The notes under the pieces: model-generated
What the model saw: the letters and a program-made list of their open reading frames with translations, nothing else
Database searches by the model: none
What the model was told of the DNA's origin: nothing
Shown: one piece after another, positions 33,273 through 44,914 of the stretch
Position numbering within the stretch: the first letter of the stretch is position 1
Layout of the letters: every line of letters begins with the position of its first letter
Source of the DNA: Lota lota
Lineage: Eukaryota; Chordata; Actinopteri; Gadiformes; Lotidae
Assembly: GCA_026745465.1 (NCBI GenBank)
Contig: JACYXH010000709.1
Coordinates: 525,001-589,000, forward strand
Direction: 5' to 3'
DNA: 64,000 bases
Made by a program: the position numbers and the translations under genes

Positions 33273-33772
33273 GACATTATTGTATAATCTGCATAAAGCT
33301 GTGGTAGACTATTGTTAGTGGTATTACTGTTATTGGACAGTTGTCTACCTGCTTGGGAGTGATGGAGGATCTCTCCACGAAGTTCCATTGGACGATGAGG
33401 TTGGTGGTCTCCTTGGACGACGTGATGAAGAAACACTGGAGATGGACCGTCCCACCCACCGTCACGTTCACATACCTCTGGGGAGAGCTGACCGTTATCA
33501 GGTCAACACATCCTAGACAAAAATAAATGGTATGAGTCTAAGCCTACATATCAGTCGCTCGCATTCAAGTTAGTCTCCATGTGAAAGAGAGTGGTTTCCT
33601 TTTCTTTCTTCTTTTTTTTAACATTGTATTGTTATGATACGTTGGTTTTACATTGATTCACCCCCATTTCGTTGGTAACCCATAATAACATAATGTTAAG
33701 AATAATCAAAAAAAAATTAGAGGTAATACCTGTAATACTTATCAGCACTGCTAAGGTTAACGCGAAGGCCAT
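27831..33772 (-). CDS. vsig1: vsig1-like gene, CTX-family immunoglobulin membrane protein
   Basis: Seven coding exons on the minus strand join in phase to 305 codons plus stop. Blocks: 33730-33772, 33349-33512, 31220-31427, 29841-29996, 29082-29198, 28052-28196, 27831-27915. Order: signal peptide (about 1-15, hydrophobic [12 protein letters not shown]), V-type Ig domain with C41-C117 and the DSGLYTC motif, C2-type Ig domain with C162-C212 plus an extra pair C146-C223 typical of the CTX family, transmembrane helix 235-258, basic stop-transfer QFKKHKY, and a short acidic tail ending DDDEARA. N-glycosylation motifs include NVT, NAT, NAS, NIS and NSS. The V/C2 layout and TM match VSIG1 (epithelial adhesion molecule of stomach and testis in mammals) better than GPA33 or CXADR, but mammalian VSIG1 has a longer tail. 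A fish-specific CTX paralogue is possible. Confidence 0.85.
28052..28196 (-). CDS. vsig1: vsig1 exon 6 (transmembrane)
   Basis: Residues 230-277: [42 protein letters not shown]. Donor AA|GTGAGA. If unspliced, the next codons read AAG TGA and stop at once. Confidence 0.93.
28252..29030. repeat. Long (GACA)n(GGAC)n(GACA)n(CA)n compound repeat
   Basis: About 780 bp in vsig1 intron 5. GACA units flank a pure GGAC core of about 270 bp (28334-28604, roughly 67 copies), then mixed GACA/CA/CATA. The long Arg/Thr/Asp-Gly and Ser-Val frames on both strands are artefacts. Confidence 0.97.
29082..29198 (-). CDS. vsig1: vsig1 exon 5 (second half of C2 domain)
   Basis: Residues 191-229: [36 protein letters not shown]. 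Contains C212 and the extra C223. Donor CTG|GTAAGG. Confidence 0.95.
29264..29560. repeat. G-rich minisatellite (GGCTGTGGGTGGTGGG units)
   Basis: Variable units of GGGGGGAGAGGCTGTGGG and GGTGGTGGGTGG in vsig1 intron 4, starting exactly where a LINE fragment ends. Confidence 0.92.
29561..29647 (-). mobile_element. LINE ORF2 C-terminal fragment
   Basis: Minus-strand translation reads [20 protein letters not shown], the conserved block near the C-terminus of L2/Rex1-type fish LINE reverse transcriptases. Only about 29 codons remain. Confidence 0.8.
29655..29800 (+). mobile_element. tRNA-derived SINE copy
   Basis: In vsig1 intron 4. GGTTCTGGGTTCAAATCCC (B-box), then CCTACCTGTAGGC, GAGCAAGACGCCCTTAACCC and TTTAATGGCACATATC; tail missing. 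Confidence 0.75.
29841..29996 (-). CDS. vsig1: vsig1 exon 4 (first half of C2 domain)
   Basis: Residues 139-190: [37 protein letters not shown]. Contains C146 and C162 and the core W. Donor GAG|GTGAGA. Confidence 0.95.
30255..30430. repeat. Degenerate GGGTTA-like tract
   Basis: Scattered AGGGTTAG motifs, far too irregular for a telomeric array; a common interspersed pattern in fish introns. Confidence 0.5.
30641..30654. promoter_or_regulatory. Candidate RFX X-box
   Basis: GTTACCATGGAAAC is a near-perfect symmetric X-box (two half sites around CATG). In vsig1 intron 3, in a small CpG-containing island of about 150 bp. Function inferred from motif only. Confidence 0.35.
31220..31427 (-). CDS. 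vsig1: vsig1 exon 3 (second half of V domain)
   Basis: Residues 70-138: [47 protein letters not shown]117 and the D-x-G-x-Y-x-C signature. Confidence 0.96.
31696..31764. repeat. 69-nt near-perfect hairpin
   Basis: Two 27-nt arms (31696-31722 and 31738-31764) with only two mismatches and a 15-nt loop, in vsig1 intron 2. Each arm starts or ends with CACACCTGTAGTG or its complement and meets the loop at AAGCTTTAAT. Size resembles a microRNA precursor, but a tiny MITE is equally possible. Confidence 0.7.
33070..33305 (-). mobile_element. Triplicated LINE reverse-transcriptase fragment (YADD)
   Basis: Three tandem copies, about 75-85 bp apart, of TTGTATCATCTGCATAAAGC or a close variant. On the minus strand two copies read [10 protein letters not shown], the catalytic YADD motif of a LINE reverse transcriptase; the third has YADY. 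Separated by ATT repeats. In vsig1 intron 2, beside exon 2. Confidence 0.7.
33349..33512 (-). CDS. vsig1: vsig1 exon 2 (first half of V domain)
   Basis: Residues 15-69: [25 protein letters not shown] (C41), [11 protein letters not shown] (core W). Confidence 0.95.
33730..33772 (-). CDS. vsig1: vsig1 exon 1 (signal peptide)
   Basis: Residues 1-14, [14 protein letters not shown], a short hydrophobic signal sequence; donor ACAG|GTATTA joins in phase to GCVDLITV. Confidence 0.9.
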
Positions 33773-34230
33773 GTTTCAGTATGAGAATATCACGATAAAA
33801 ACGAACAATCCAAAGATGTTGTGTGCTCCACTTCCGTCACGTTGAGAAGCTCTGGTGCGTATGAGTCTGGGCTGTGGAGAAAATAGAGAACTAATGGACT
33901 ATATGGATATACTGAGCATTTTGATAACACACTGTTTGCATATCTGTGTTTGTCAGACTGGGCGTGTGCGTGTTGTGTTTCTAAGCCTTTGACTGGACAA
34001 TTCAAACAAAAATTGGCGGTTGAGAAATTAAATTTGAAACAAAACAAAAAAATTCACAAACATTTTTTTTTTTAAATGAATGCAAAAAAAATCAGCTGGG
34101 ACACACATAGTACATTCCTTGTTCGTATCACATAAGAAAGTGTTGTAAATGAGTAATTGTACATCTCTCTATTGCTAGGACATATTGAAGAAATGGTCGA
34201 TTAGGGTATTATTCTAACGTGGCAGTTGGG
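33773..34230. other. vsig1 upstream flank / promoter candidate
   Basis: AT-rich DNA directly upstream of the vsig1 start; no exon seen and no core promoter motif assigned. Confidence 0.4.
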
Positions 34231-34239
34231 TTGGAGGGA

Positions 34240-34610
34240 GAGGGGGGTGTGGGAAGAGGGCTTTTACTTTGGAAGCTCCTCCTGATCTCGTTCTGGGTCA
34301 GGCTCCATGCTAAAGGAATGAGTGTAATTTAATCTCCAGCACCTGGTCTTTATCACTGCCCTCCAGCAAGTATGAGCCAGAATACACTAATACTTGGGCT
34401 TATCTGAGAGACGTCCACTCCCTGATACGGCCACTTTCTCATTAAAGTCGGTTTCACCTCTCCTCCCCTGCGTTGGCTCACACGGCGACAGGCAGGGTGG
34501 CGCAGACACAATGGCGGCGATACAGTGGAACTTGCATGATTAATCATCCATAATTACAGAAAGTTGACACGTGTAATTAAGAGTGTGGTAATTTGTGATC
34601 GGCGCGGGCG
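34240..34610. promoter_or_regulatory. Possible enhancer upstream of vsig1
   Basis: Non-repetitive, non-coding block about 0.5-0.8 kb upstream of vsig1, with TTATCT (GATA-type) at about 34398, the perfect palindrome ATGATTAATCAT at 34536-34547, and TAATTA-type homeodomain sites at 34551 and 34575. The cluster is suggestive only. Confidence 0.3.
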
Positions 34611-35270
34611 CTGAGGGAGGCCTAATGCGGAGGGTCTCGCGGGGCTCGGCTGGTGGAAGGCTCCGTGTGGTGGATCATTATGGAGGAACACTCTTCCTGC
34701 TTTTAACACCTCAGAGAGCGACCGTTGGGACAGCTTGGAATGCCGGAGCGTTAGAATATGCGGACGACAAGGATGGAAATACGTCATCGTGTCGAACACT
34801 CCCCTGCTGATTTGAGCTTGAGGACATGGCCGGCAGTAGATCAAAATCAGCCTGCCATCCAGCCGATTCGTGTCCACACAATACAACATCATTATATGTT
34901 TACATGTCAAATGTAGGCTGTGTCAAGATTAAATGTGGGTACATTCTCTAACATTTAGGCCTACTCCTTTAGGCCTAATGATTGCATGCAGGAGGTAGTA
35001 AATCTGGCCGTTGCAAATATTTCAAACTAAAACACCAAACACTAAGTTACATTCTGTGAAGTAGTCGACCATCACCCATTGTTCGCCTGTTCTTGGTGTT
35101 CTGAATCGACAGCGTTGGTTCACCAAATGTGGAAAAAAATGAAAGGAAATGAAGTGTTGGAAATAGGATTTAGTCACGCATCGCCTGATATGTTGACATG
35201 CATGGGATTCTTGCTTCATACAGGCCTTGAAGTGTTGCAAATAACTCATCAGAAACTACTCCTAGCCTGG
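34611..35270. other. Intergenic, no gene seen
   Basis: No exon, RNA gene or ordered repeat recognised. Confidence 0.5.
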
Positions 35271-35361
<91 letters not shown>

Positions 35362-35386
35362 GTGTGTGGCTCTTGAAATCTATCAA

Positions 35387-35484
<98 letters not shown>

Positions 35485-35500
35485 CCCTCTCTCTCTCCCT
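35271..35500. repeat. (GT)n, (CT)n and (TA)n compound microsatellite
   Basis: GT at 35271-35361, CT at 35387-35468, TA to 35484, then CT. Same three motifs as elsewhere in the window. Confidence 0.96.
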
Positions 35501-35970
35501 CTGTATTTGGGAATGGCTGCAATCATTTTGAAAGTGTCCACATAGGTAATATGAAGGTTGTGATGCTCCTTGTGGTAACTGGTGCGTAAGTCTACATTGT
35601 TATGGATGATTTGATATGTGGTGCATCTGCTGACAAATATTTGTAGATGAGGATAAATGGGGACAACGCTAAAGGACAATGTGATATATATTACTACTTC
35701 AAGGCCAACTTTGCCTGTGTGTGAGTGTGAGTAGCACAATCCAATGCCTGGATTTCCATCACGACCTATCCCCATATTCCACTCTCCAAGAACACAATAA
35801 GCCGAAGAAGCCATTACGTTTGGAACGAGACCAGATATCGTGGAAGCAATCACATGTGCAGTTCCCGGGTTGACCAGCAGATGTCAGGCTTTGCTGTGTA
35901 ATGTGTGCGCACATACCTTTCTTGGACCCGTTATTGTGCGGATGTGTGCGTTTGAAAGAAAGATGGAGAA
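35501..35970. other. Intergenic, no gene seen
   Basis: Unique-looking sequence without splice-supported coding potential. Confidence 0.5.

Positions 35971-36018
<48 letters not shown>
35971..36018. repeat. Poly-G tract, about 48 nt
   Basis: Uninterrupted homopolymer G, the longest in the window. Confidence 0.95.
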
Positions 36019-36020
<2 letters not shown>

Positions 36021-36215
36021 GTGCTATTCATGTGCTGTACAACGAGGTCTGTGAGAGGGTGGGGGATTCCAGGAAAAAGGACACGAGAGCGCGACACTTG
36101 GTCCTGAAGAAGCTTCCTCTACTCCCATTCTACTTCTGTCCCCGGCGGCGTCTGAGAAAATAGGCCAGACAGTTATTAGTAGCGTGACTCCACTCGGTCC
36201 CTACGGCCTCGGAAT

Positions 36216-36345
<130 letters not shown>

Positions 36346-36547
36346 CAAACGCAACAATACATTTATATTAAAACAAAACATTACTAAGAATCCACCCATC
36401 CTAAGAATGATCATTAAGATCAGTGTGTGGGTTAATTGTACGATGTTGTGAGATGAGCTCGCCGTTGCATTGCTGCACTTTGGGGGCAAGTGACACCGAA
36501 CTATCAACCCGGATCCGTCAAGAGAAGTATAAAACACAGCTTTCAGC

Positions 36548-36792
36548 CCCCCCCCCCCCCCCCCTCCCCCCCTCCCCTCTTCCGTCTGATGCAGAACGCA
36601 GAGGGAAAGTGGGACAGGGAAGCTACAAACCTTTCCGATCTATGGAAACCTTTTAACCGCCGTCTCTACTTTGTCAACTTTAGTAACATAGTGGGTCTAT
36701 TTATATTTCTCCATTGTGGCATTCACATGGCAGCACTGTCTGGGACTAATGTTTCCACACAGTAACTGGTGTTTTTTATTTGATTTGGGACA

Positions 36793-36832
<40 letters not shown>

Positions 36833-36846
36833 CCCCTCTCTCTCTC

Positions 36847-36887
<41 letters not shown>

Positions 36888-36935
36888 CGCTCTCTCTCTC
36901 TCCCCTCTCTCTCTCTCTCTCTCTCTCTGAAAAAG
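36548..36935. repeat. Poly-C and (CT)n tracts
   Basis: Poly-C with T interruptions at 36548-36580 and CT/C mixed repeats at 36797-36929; non-repetitive DNA between them shows no gene. Confidence 0.9.
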
Positions 36936-37019
36936 GCCTCAAACATGTACTACTTAGGAAATCATATATATTTCTAAACCCTTTGCCAATAGAGATGTTG
37001 ATTATCCAGTAACCACACA

Positions 37020-37134
37020 AAAACTAATGGAAACACACGCGAACAAACACACCACACTCACATATACACACACATTGATCCGCATATGTTCACACAGAAT
37101 ATAAACGCACAATAGAATGCACACGCACACACGC

Positions 37135-37169
<35 letters not shown>

Positions 37170-37500
37170 CCGCACCTCCCTAACGGTGTCGGGCCAATAG
37201 TGAACCCTGAGGGCCGGACGCGGTACTGCAGCCATGATCACGTAGCAGAAAGAGAGCTGCGTCTTAATATTTTATCACACACATTATGTTTCCACTCTCT
37301 TACTCCCCTCATCCCTAGCTTTCTAACCCCCTTCCCCTCCCAACTGGGAGAAATTCCAAGGAAACAGGGAAATATCCTGGAAATAGATAGTAGATGGACA
37401 CACTTTCCAAAATAGCCTGAAAGCCTGAACGCAACATGGGATTACAACCTGATGGATGAGTACACAGTACAGCCAGTACAGCCTTCCTATGAACTACCAC

Positions 37501-37544
<44 letters not shown>

Positions 37545-37545
37545 C
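37020..37545. repeat. CA-rich, poly-C and (GT)n tracts
   Basis: CA-rich at 37030-37135, poly-C at 37136-37167, GT at 37503-37542. Nothing coding between. Confidence 0.85.
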
Positions 37546-37984
37546 ATAAATCAATCTCAGCAGCTATTCTGTGGCTCTCCATGTTATAATTCCCATTAAT
37601 CATGTTATTATGTGTTAATCATGTTATTAGTCATGGTATTCATGTTATTCATCATGTTATTGGGTAAGGACCCTATCATGGCTGTAAGAGTATCAAGTCT
37701 TCTTCCTTGGTTTCTTTCTTCCTTCCTCTCTCGTTCCCAATTCATTATTGCATTCTTTCTTTCTAACCCATTATTCCTCCCCTCTCTTCCATTACTTCTC
37801 TCTCTTTTTCCTCCCTTCCTTCCTGTTCCATTTTCTGTGTGTTATTTCTTTCTGGTGCGCAGCCATCAGTCCTTGGACCTGTGTTAATGCAGCCCTTCAA
37901 TATTTGATGCTTTTTTATAGAGTGCTGACAATAGGAGCAGGAAATGGACGTGTTCTGCTCAGCTGGTCCAGCTCCACATCCATC

Positions 37985-37985
<1 letters not shown>
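37546..37985. other. Intergenic, pyrimidine-rich, no gene seen
   Basis: CTTTCTTCC-rich imperfect sequence; no exon recognised. Confidence 0.5.
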
Positions 37986-37987
<2 letters not shown>

Positions 37988-38041
<54 letters not shown>

Positions 38042-38148
38042 TACCCACACACACACACACACACACACACATACATACCCACACACACACATGCGTATAT
38101 GCATGAACACACACACGGAAAAACATGCACATGCATGTATGCATGCAC

Positions 38149-38205
<57 letters not shown>
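37988..38205. repeat. (CA)n with CATACATACC interruptions
   Basis: Interrupted CA repeat of about 215 bp. Confidence 0.95.
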
Positions 38206-38207
<2 letters not shown>

Positions 38208-38589
38208 CAGACATACAGTGTGTTGTCATGTTGGACTACTAGTTAAACTCTTAACGGTTAAATTCAGGTTGTGTCCCGGTCTACGTTCTCCTTCAGGATA
38301 CTTTTCATCATTGATACACGTGGATAAGTATACTGTTACATTTATATTCATGTTAAGTTAAAAGTCACAGTATATAGCCATGTGTCCAAGTGCCCAACAG
38401 CTATTCAGAATCAACTAATGAAATACATGGAGTCTTTAGATATAGAAAGGAAAGAGAATCCTGGGATCTATACATTTGTTTTGTTTTTTTCAAATGGAGA
38501 ATAGTCAGTCAGGAACGGATTTCTGAAAGATTTTATGCAAGCTATAGGGATTGGAGAAGAAGTATAGAAGGCCGAAGTCCACTCACAAA

Positions 38590-38900
<311 letters not shown>

Positions 38901-41733
38901 ATCATGTAGAAACCAGAACATAAAGCGAATCCGTGAGCATGCGTCAGTGAATATTGACTTGAATTGAATATGACATTTAGGAACGTATTTTATTCTCTGT
39001 GCCGCAGGGCGTTACTAACCACCACGATGCATCATTTATAGCTGAATACCAAAAGTCGTACAAAATAAGTGACCTGACGCCGAAGACAAGCCGGTGAACC
39101 GTAGGTTCCATGAGTCACTTGTCGACGGTCCCCACGTGGGAGAGGCGTAGCACCAGCTAGCGTCGACGGCTAGGCTACTCTGTAGCTTTGATCCAAGCGC
39201 CTCTCTAGATGCCACAGTGTGAGGTCGTCTTGGATTCGTAAACAAAACTCTGCTCATTTGATTAGGTATGGCAGGGGGTATGGAAGATGCAAGTGCTCTG
39301 GACTGAGGCTTGGAACAGCCAGTGGATAAACATAAGGTTTTAACGTGGCCTTGGCTGTAAAATAAAAAAAGAAGGGGCCAAATACCTCACTTTTCAGCCG
39401 GAGTAACTTGGTGTTTTTGTCCGGGAGATAGGAAAGGAGGTATACTCCCAGAAGACACTCTTGTTGATGTCCATCAGGTCATCTTGTTGGCGGACGGCCT
39501 CTTGTATCCCGGAGTCTTTATCAAAACAAGACAGCAGCTGGCCGCTAAGATGGGCTGTACCTGATTTCATCCACTTTGCTTTGAAACCGTTTGGGGACAA
39601 ATACAAGGAAAACAAAGCAGATATACAGAGTCTACTGTATGAGTCCCCAAAGGGCCAATTAAATAGACGTTAGCTTTGTTTACTGTAGAAGCCTTTATTT
39701 TGTAAAAAGTTTGTTGTTTGAATGATAACCCTTTTTTTTACCACATACTTGAACACCTTGTATTTGTAGAAAACACATTTTGTTCAAACACCTAAAAAAG
39801 CTGATTGACACTATAACATTAAATTGCACTGACAAAAAAAATACAACTTCATACTACACAAATGCTGATTCCATGAGAACTGGTACTCGAATTGAAATCA
39901 AACACCTTAGTAAACAACGGAATTAAATAAGCGCCCAATGTGAACAAAACAATTACAGTACAAAAACCAAATGCATTTTTTTCGTCCAGCGCCAGTATTT
40001 CCGATGATTTACATTTCTTTCTCATGATAAAACAACAACAGTAATAATCCAACAATCCATAACAAATGCAACAAATACCATAAATCAGAAATGAACAAAT
40101 TAAATAAATCACTTTTATTTTTTGTTTAAAAAATAAATGGGTTTTACTTTTGTGTTTTTCGATCTTATCGCCAAATTTCATTTTAAGAATCAGAACTTCA
40201 TTCGTGCCCAGGCCTGCTGATTCTTACCAACCGCTGTTCTCTCCTCCAGTAAAGGCTGTCTTACTGCAGCCCTACCGTATCTGTGTTATCTTCTCATGGC
40301 GACGGACCACAGGAAACCCGTTATAGTGATGATAGGTCTACCGGGACTCTGTGTCTCGGCTCTCTCGTGGCTCTCCGCCGAGAGCCCACGGGCTGTCTTC
40401 TGAATGGGTGATTCATGTCAAAGCGTTATGCTGAACTCGACAAAACTGCTGCATTCACCTGCTGCTATTATTCCAAATTGTGAGGGTTTTACAGCGAACC
40501 GCGCACGCCACAGAGACAGGCCTACACGTTTAGGGTTTTCCCAGTGAGAACGCGCAGCGCGGGGCCTCCCGTCCGTGTTCGCCCGCTCACCCTCCCCCCT
40601 CCACGTTGCTTCGCAAGGTTTCGAGCTGAGCTGGCTGTAAAACAAGTGCAATTCTTTGTAGCATGTAAACACTGGAGCGTTGTTGTTGTTGTTCTTTTTT
40701 TCCTGGGTTGTGTGGAGGTGAAGTTCAAACGGAGGAGGAATAGAAAAATATGAAAATTAATCCTTCCCAAAACTCAGGTCATGCAAAACAAACCCTTGAA
40801 TACGGGGCATCGGAAAAAAATAAGGAAGGGCCGGCCCGGAGTGTTTCCCCCAGCGATCGGTCTGTTGGCTCTGTGGATGTCGGCTGACGGAGTACCATAT
40901 GGCTTAGTTAGGTTTGCTCCCACTTCCTACAGAGGTCTGCTTCGAGCTCAAACTACTGGCGACACCAGTGACAGCGGTTTGCGTTCCGTATTTTCGTCCG
41001 GGAGTGGCACGCATCTATGTGATGATCTGTATCCTAACCTACAAGGCACAAGTTAGTGACCTATTTGTAAAACCTACGAACGACGCCGGAAAGTCAAAAC
41101 AAGATTGTGACTCTAGACTACGGATGGCACAGGTCCTTGTTTATAACCCAGGACTACGAATTCAAAAATAAAGGAATCCTGGGCCGATCCTGGAATCCTG
41201 GAATCCTGGAATATAGGAATCCTGGGCCGACGTTGCACACTAAAACAGTGAAATTGAAATGTCCTAAATACACACACAGGATAACAGTGAAACTTGTGTT
41301 ATTATTTTCCAAAAGTACTGCCTAAAGCACTATTAGTAAGAAGTGCATGTCATATGTTTCACTGCTGATGCTTAGTATAGTTTATAATCTTTGGTTTACC
41401 ATCACCGGGGTCGTTCCCCCATATTTGCCGTGTGCTCGCTCTTATTCGGTTTGTTCCGGCTCGACCTGTATTACCATACACAGTGTCAGTTTGTGTTTAA
41501 TCGTGTTGAACTGCTTTCTGCTACTGTTGGCAAACTGAGAAGCTCCACAGGAGCGGTACGGGGTCAGGGCGCCCTTGACGAAGGACGTATTTACAGCTCT
41601 GCCCTGGCGCCTGGTGGGTGTCTGCACTCGTACGGCTTCACAGTGTGCTCCTGTGAAGCAAAACTCGTTTCTTACCAGCTTGAAGCTTCATAAGTCCCTC
41701 GTTCCTACAAATAGTCCCGTCCCGTCCCGTCTC

Positions 41734-41735
<2 letters not shown>
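38901..41735. other. Intergenic, no supported gene
   Basis: No splice-supported exon. A minus-strand open stretch at 39397-39616 looks coding-like but could not be assigned. A 35-codon frame at 40296-40403 (+) and a short GGAATCCTGG repeat at 41175-41228 were noted. 39700-40190 is AT-rich. Confidence 0.45.

Positions 41736-41736
<1 letters not shown>

Positions 41737-41772
<36 letters not shown>
41737..41772. repeat. Poly-C tract
   Basis: Homopolymer C of about 36 nt. Confidence 0.95.
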
Positions 41773-41774
<2 letters not shown>

Positions 41775-44100
41775 AGTAGGTGAGAAATGTCCGCTTGTTC
41801 ACGTGTTGCTCACTAGGGACTTTACTATTAGAATCACTATTGTTATCTGAACAAACGCGCGGTAACAGAGAAAAATCCACTGGGAAGCAAATTATATTTA
41901 AATTTAGAAGGAAAAAAAACGAGTTACAAAAGAGCAAAATGATCCATCTCTTAGTTCAGAACGTCTCGCTGTCGCCACGTATTCGACACGATTTCGGGAG
42001 ATGCGTTACAAAGTTAAAACTGGAGATGGGTTGAGATCGATGTGTTTTCAGTGCAGTTTCAGACGCATGCCTTTACATCACAGCTTTTGTATGGACAGAC
42101 CAACACCGTGCCATGAAATGTGACAAACACCTCCACAGAGCCAGCAGACTGAGCACACTGAGGAAAGCCGTTTTGTTGCCCCCCCCCCCCCCCCCCCCCC
42201 GTTCTTCCGCCCATGCCGCGTATAGCTCGTTATCTCTCTTGTTCTCTTTTTTTTCTCCCTTTTTTTTTTGAGGTTTCGTTTGCAGAAGTTTGCCGATGCT
42301 AGAGAAGCCATCCATGCCGTTAGCAGTGAGGCCAGCTGGTATCACGAACTGCCATGTTTTTGTCATGCATTAAGAACTATTTAGTAAAAGATATCATATT
42401 TACAGTACAATTCACATGTAATTACACATATACACTAGAGGCAAGAAAATTCACATTGAAATCAGTTCAACAGTTTTTTTTTCTCCTCCTCTATACTTAC
42501 GTCTTGAACATAAGTCTTCAAAGAAACATAGTTGTACTCTTATAGAAGAAATGAAAAGCATAAAAACAAATATTCTCACAGCTTTGGGGATGAACAGGGG
42601 ATATTCCAGGTCCAAAAAGCAGTTAATACACGTTTCATGTGAAGATGACTTGTGGATTCACCGCAAGCCTGCAGTGGCAAGCATACTGTCTCTGGTGCGA
42701 AGGTGTTCCGGTCCAAATGGGAACAGTGATCTAATACCTGGGAATGTAAACAAACACCGGAAGCGGCAAGTGGCTTCATCGACATTTAAGCAAAGGAAAA
42801 ACTAACCTAAATGACAAATTGTATGGTGTATCGTAGCCCGTTGTCACAGTTCCTGTGCGCACGTTTAGTCGTGCAGCGGTGGACAGCAGAATATACCAAT
42901 ATGCTCTGCCCTCCAGGCCAACAAGCCCCTCTGTCTGTTTGCGTCGTGTTGGCTGTTGCTTTCACAAACCGTGGTGCACACAGTGTATGCAAACTCTCGT
43001 TACGGTTTGACGCTAACTGTTTCCCCAAGGTCTAAGACAGGTTGCACAGAAAATGTACAAAATATACTTTCTTTGATAAATACATTGTTTAATTATAACG
43101 TTTCTTTCCTTTGTGGAGGCGGGGGGCGGGGGGCGGGGGGGGTAGCGGGGGAGCCTCCATTTTGAATGGTCAGGTACGGCGAGGACAGTCAGCTGAAACG
43201 GGTTGTGATCGTGTGTCCCGGTTGTGTTAATGACACAGCCCGAAACCCCCCCCCCCCCCCCCCTCGACCGATCCTGATCTCAGCCTAGTGATCATAGCTC
43301 ACTCCACGCACCACGGGTCATCATTTAGTAACTATTAATCTGGGGGGGGGGGGGGGGGGAACTGAATCAACAGCTCTCTTCTTCGCTTGATTGCAGAATG
43401 CATGAGTTCTAACAGGGTTAGCTGGAGGGAATGATGATGGGGAGCTATATAACGTATAGCTCCTCGCGGGTACCTGCCACTTAAAAGCGGCTTAGCTCGT
43501 CTGGTGTTCGCTGGACAGGATGGGACGGACACGGCACACGGGGGGTGGGGGGGGGGGGGGGGGGGGGGAGCGTCATCGTCAATGATTGTAGAGGGGTTTT
43601 AAGCAGGGTTTTTTTTTGTGTTTTTTTGTTTTAAACATAGCATGACAGCCTATACGTTCCGACCGTCAGCGCCGCTGGAACACCAAGGTTAAAGGTCAAC
43701 CGAAGGAGGCATACAAAAGGAGACCGCCGCGAATGCGCAAGCAACCACGGATATCTTTTGAAGTAACACCTTACGGGAGAAGCCTACACAATGATAGTAT
43801 ATGATTATGTCAACGATCGTCGTGTCTGCCACGAGGCAAGCTAAGCGATTCTTCGGCATCGTTGGGTGATAACCCCGGTCTGTAGTGGCCTATACGAAGT
43901 GCGTGTGAACCCCTTTGTGTGTGTGTCTCTGTGAGGGCCGCCCTGCTGGGTTGGATTTAGTGCAAATTCAATTGAGTCTTTACTCAAAGTCTTTACTTAC
44001 AGTTCACAGAGGGAGACTTACAGCTGAGATGCTAGTTTTTGTTTATTTCTTTTTTTCTAAGAGTAGTTTTAGCTACAGAAATGGGCTGAAGGTATGTCAA
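41773..44100. other. Intergenic with several homopolymer tracts, no gene seen
   Basis: Poly-C at 42179-42200 and 43247-43263, poly-G at 43343-43359, G-rich runs at 43120-43150 and 43540-43569. No exon recognised. Confidence 0.5.
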
Positions 44101-44114
44101 TCAATTACCCACAT

Positions 44115-44562
44115 CCTCTCTCTCTCTCTGACTCCTTTCTCTCCCTCCCATCTATCTCTCGGTCTGTCTCTTCTCTCTCCTCTCTCTCCCATCTCTCTCT
44201 CTCTCTCTCTGTCAGAACCCATTAGTCATTTCAGTCAAACAAAGACGTTAATTACTATGTAACTGTGATGTAATCGTCCTAAACTTGCAAGGGGCAGGCG
44301 TGTGATTAGCGTGTGGTTAGAATGTGTGTGTGTGTGTGTGTGAAGACGTGTTCCTTCTCCCAGATCATTCTAGACTACACCCCCCCCCCCCCCCCCCCCC
44401 CCCCATGGGTTCATGGATTCAATGTACAGAACTCCTCTAAGCTGGGAGAGGCAAGAGATCCGCGCTCTGCGATCACGGGATCGACGATGCACTCCATCAA
44501 CTCCTGAGAGGCAATGAGTCTCTCATCAATTCTTTGCCTAACCCTATTCTTTCCTCCTTTTT

Positions 44563-44605
<43 letters not shown>
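44115..44605. repeat. (CT)n, (GT)n, poly-C and (CA)n tracts
   Basis: CT at 44115-44212, GT at 44323-44342, poly-C at 44381-44404, CA at 44567-44604. Confidence 0.88.
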
Positions 44606-44914
44606 GTGCCCAACAATGGACTGCATGTGTTAAGCTAAGCCTTACTTTTCGTCATATCGCGTTATGCTAAATCTTTCTGTCTCCAACGGTTCTCTGCTAC
44701 TATGTGGACACACAACGGCTTTCGGTCTCTGGCATTAAACTCGTCTTTATGATGGTTTTCTTTTGTGTTACAGTGCAAAATGAGGTCACTAAAATGTCTG
44801 TTCTTAAATCTATAGGTCTTCACAAGCCTCTACGGTCTCGGCTGAGATTGAGTTGAAATAATAAGACAATTGGAGAAGGAAAAATGTACTGGAGGAGAGC
44901 GATGCTGAGTGTGT

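Noticed and set aside
40296-40403. 35-codon frame beginning MATDHRKPVIVMIGLPG
   Set aside because: Slight resemblance to a kinase P-loop start, but the loop is not completed and the frame ends at once; chance is likely.
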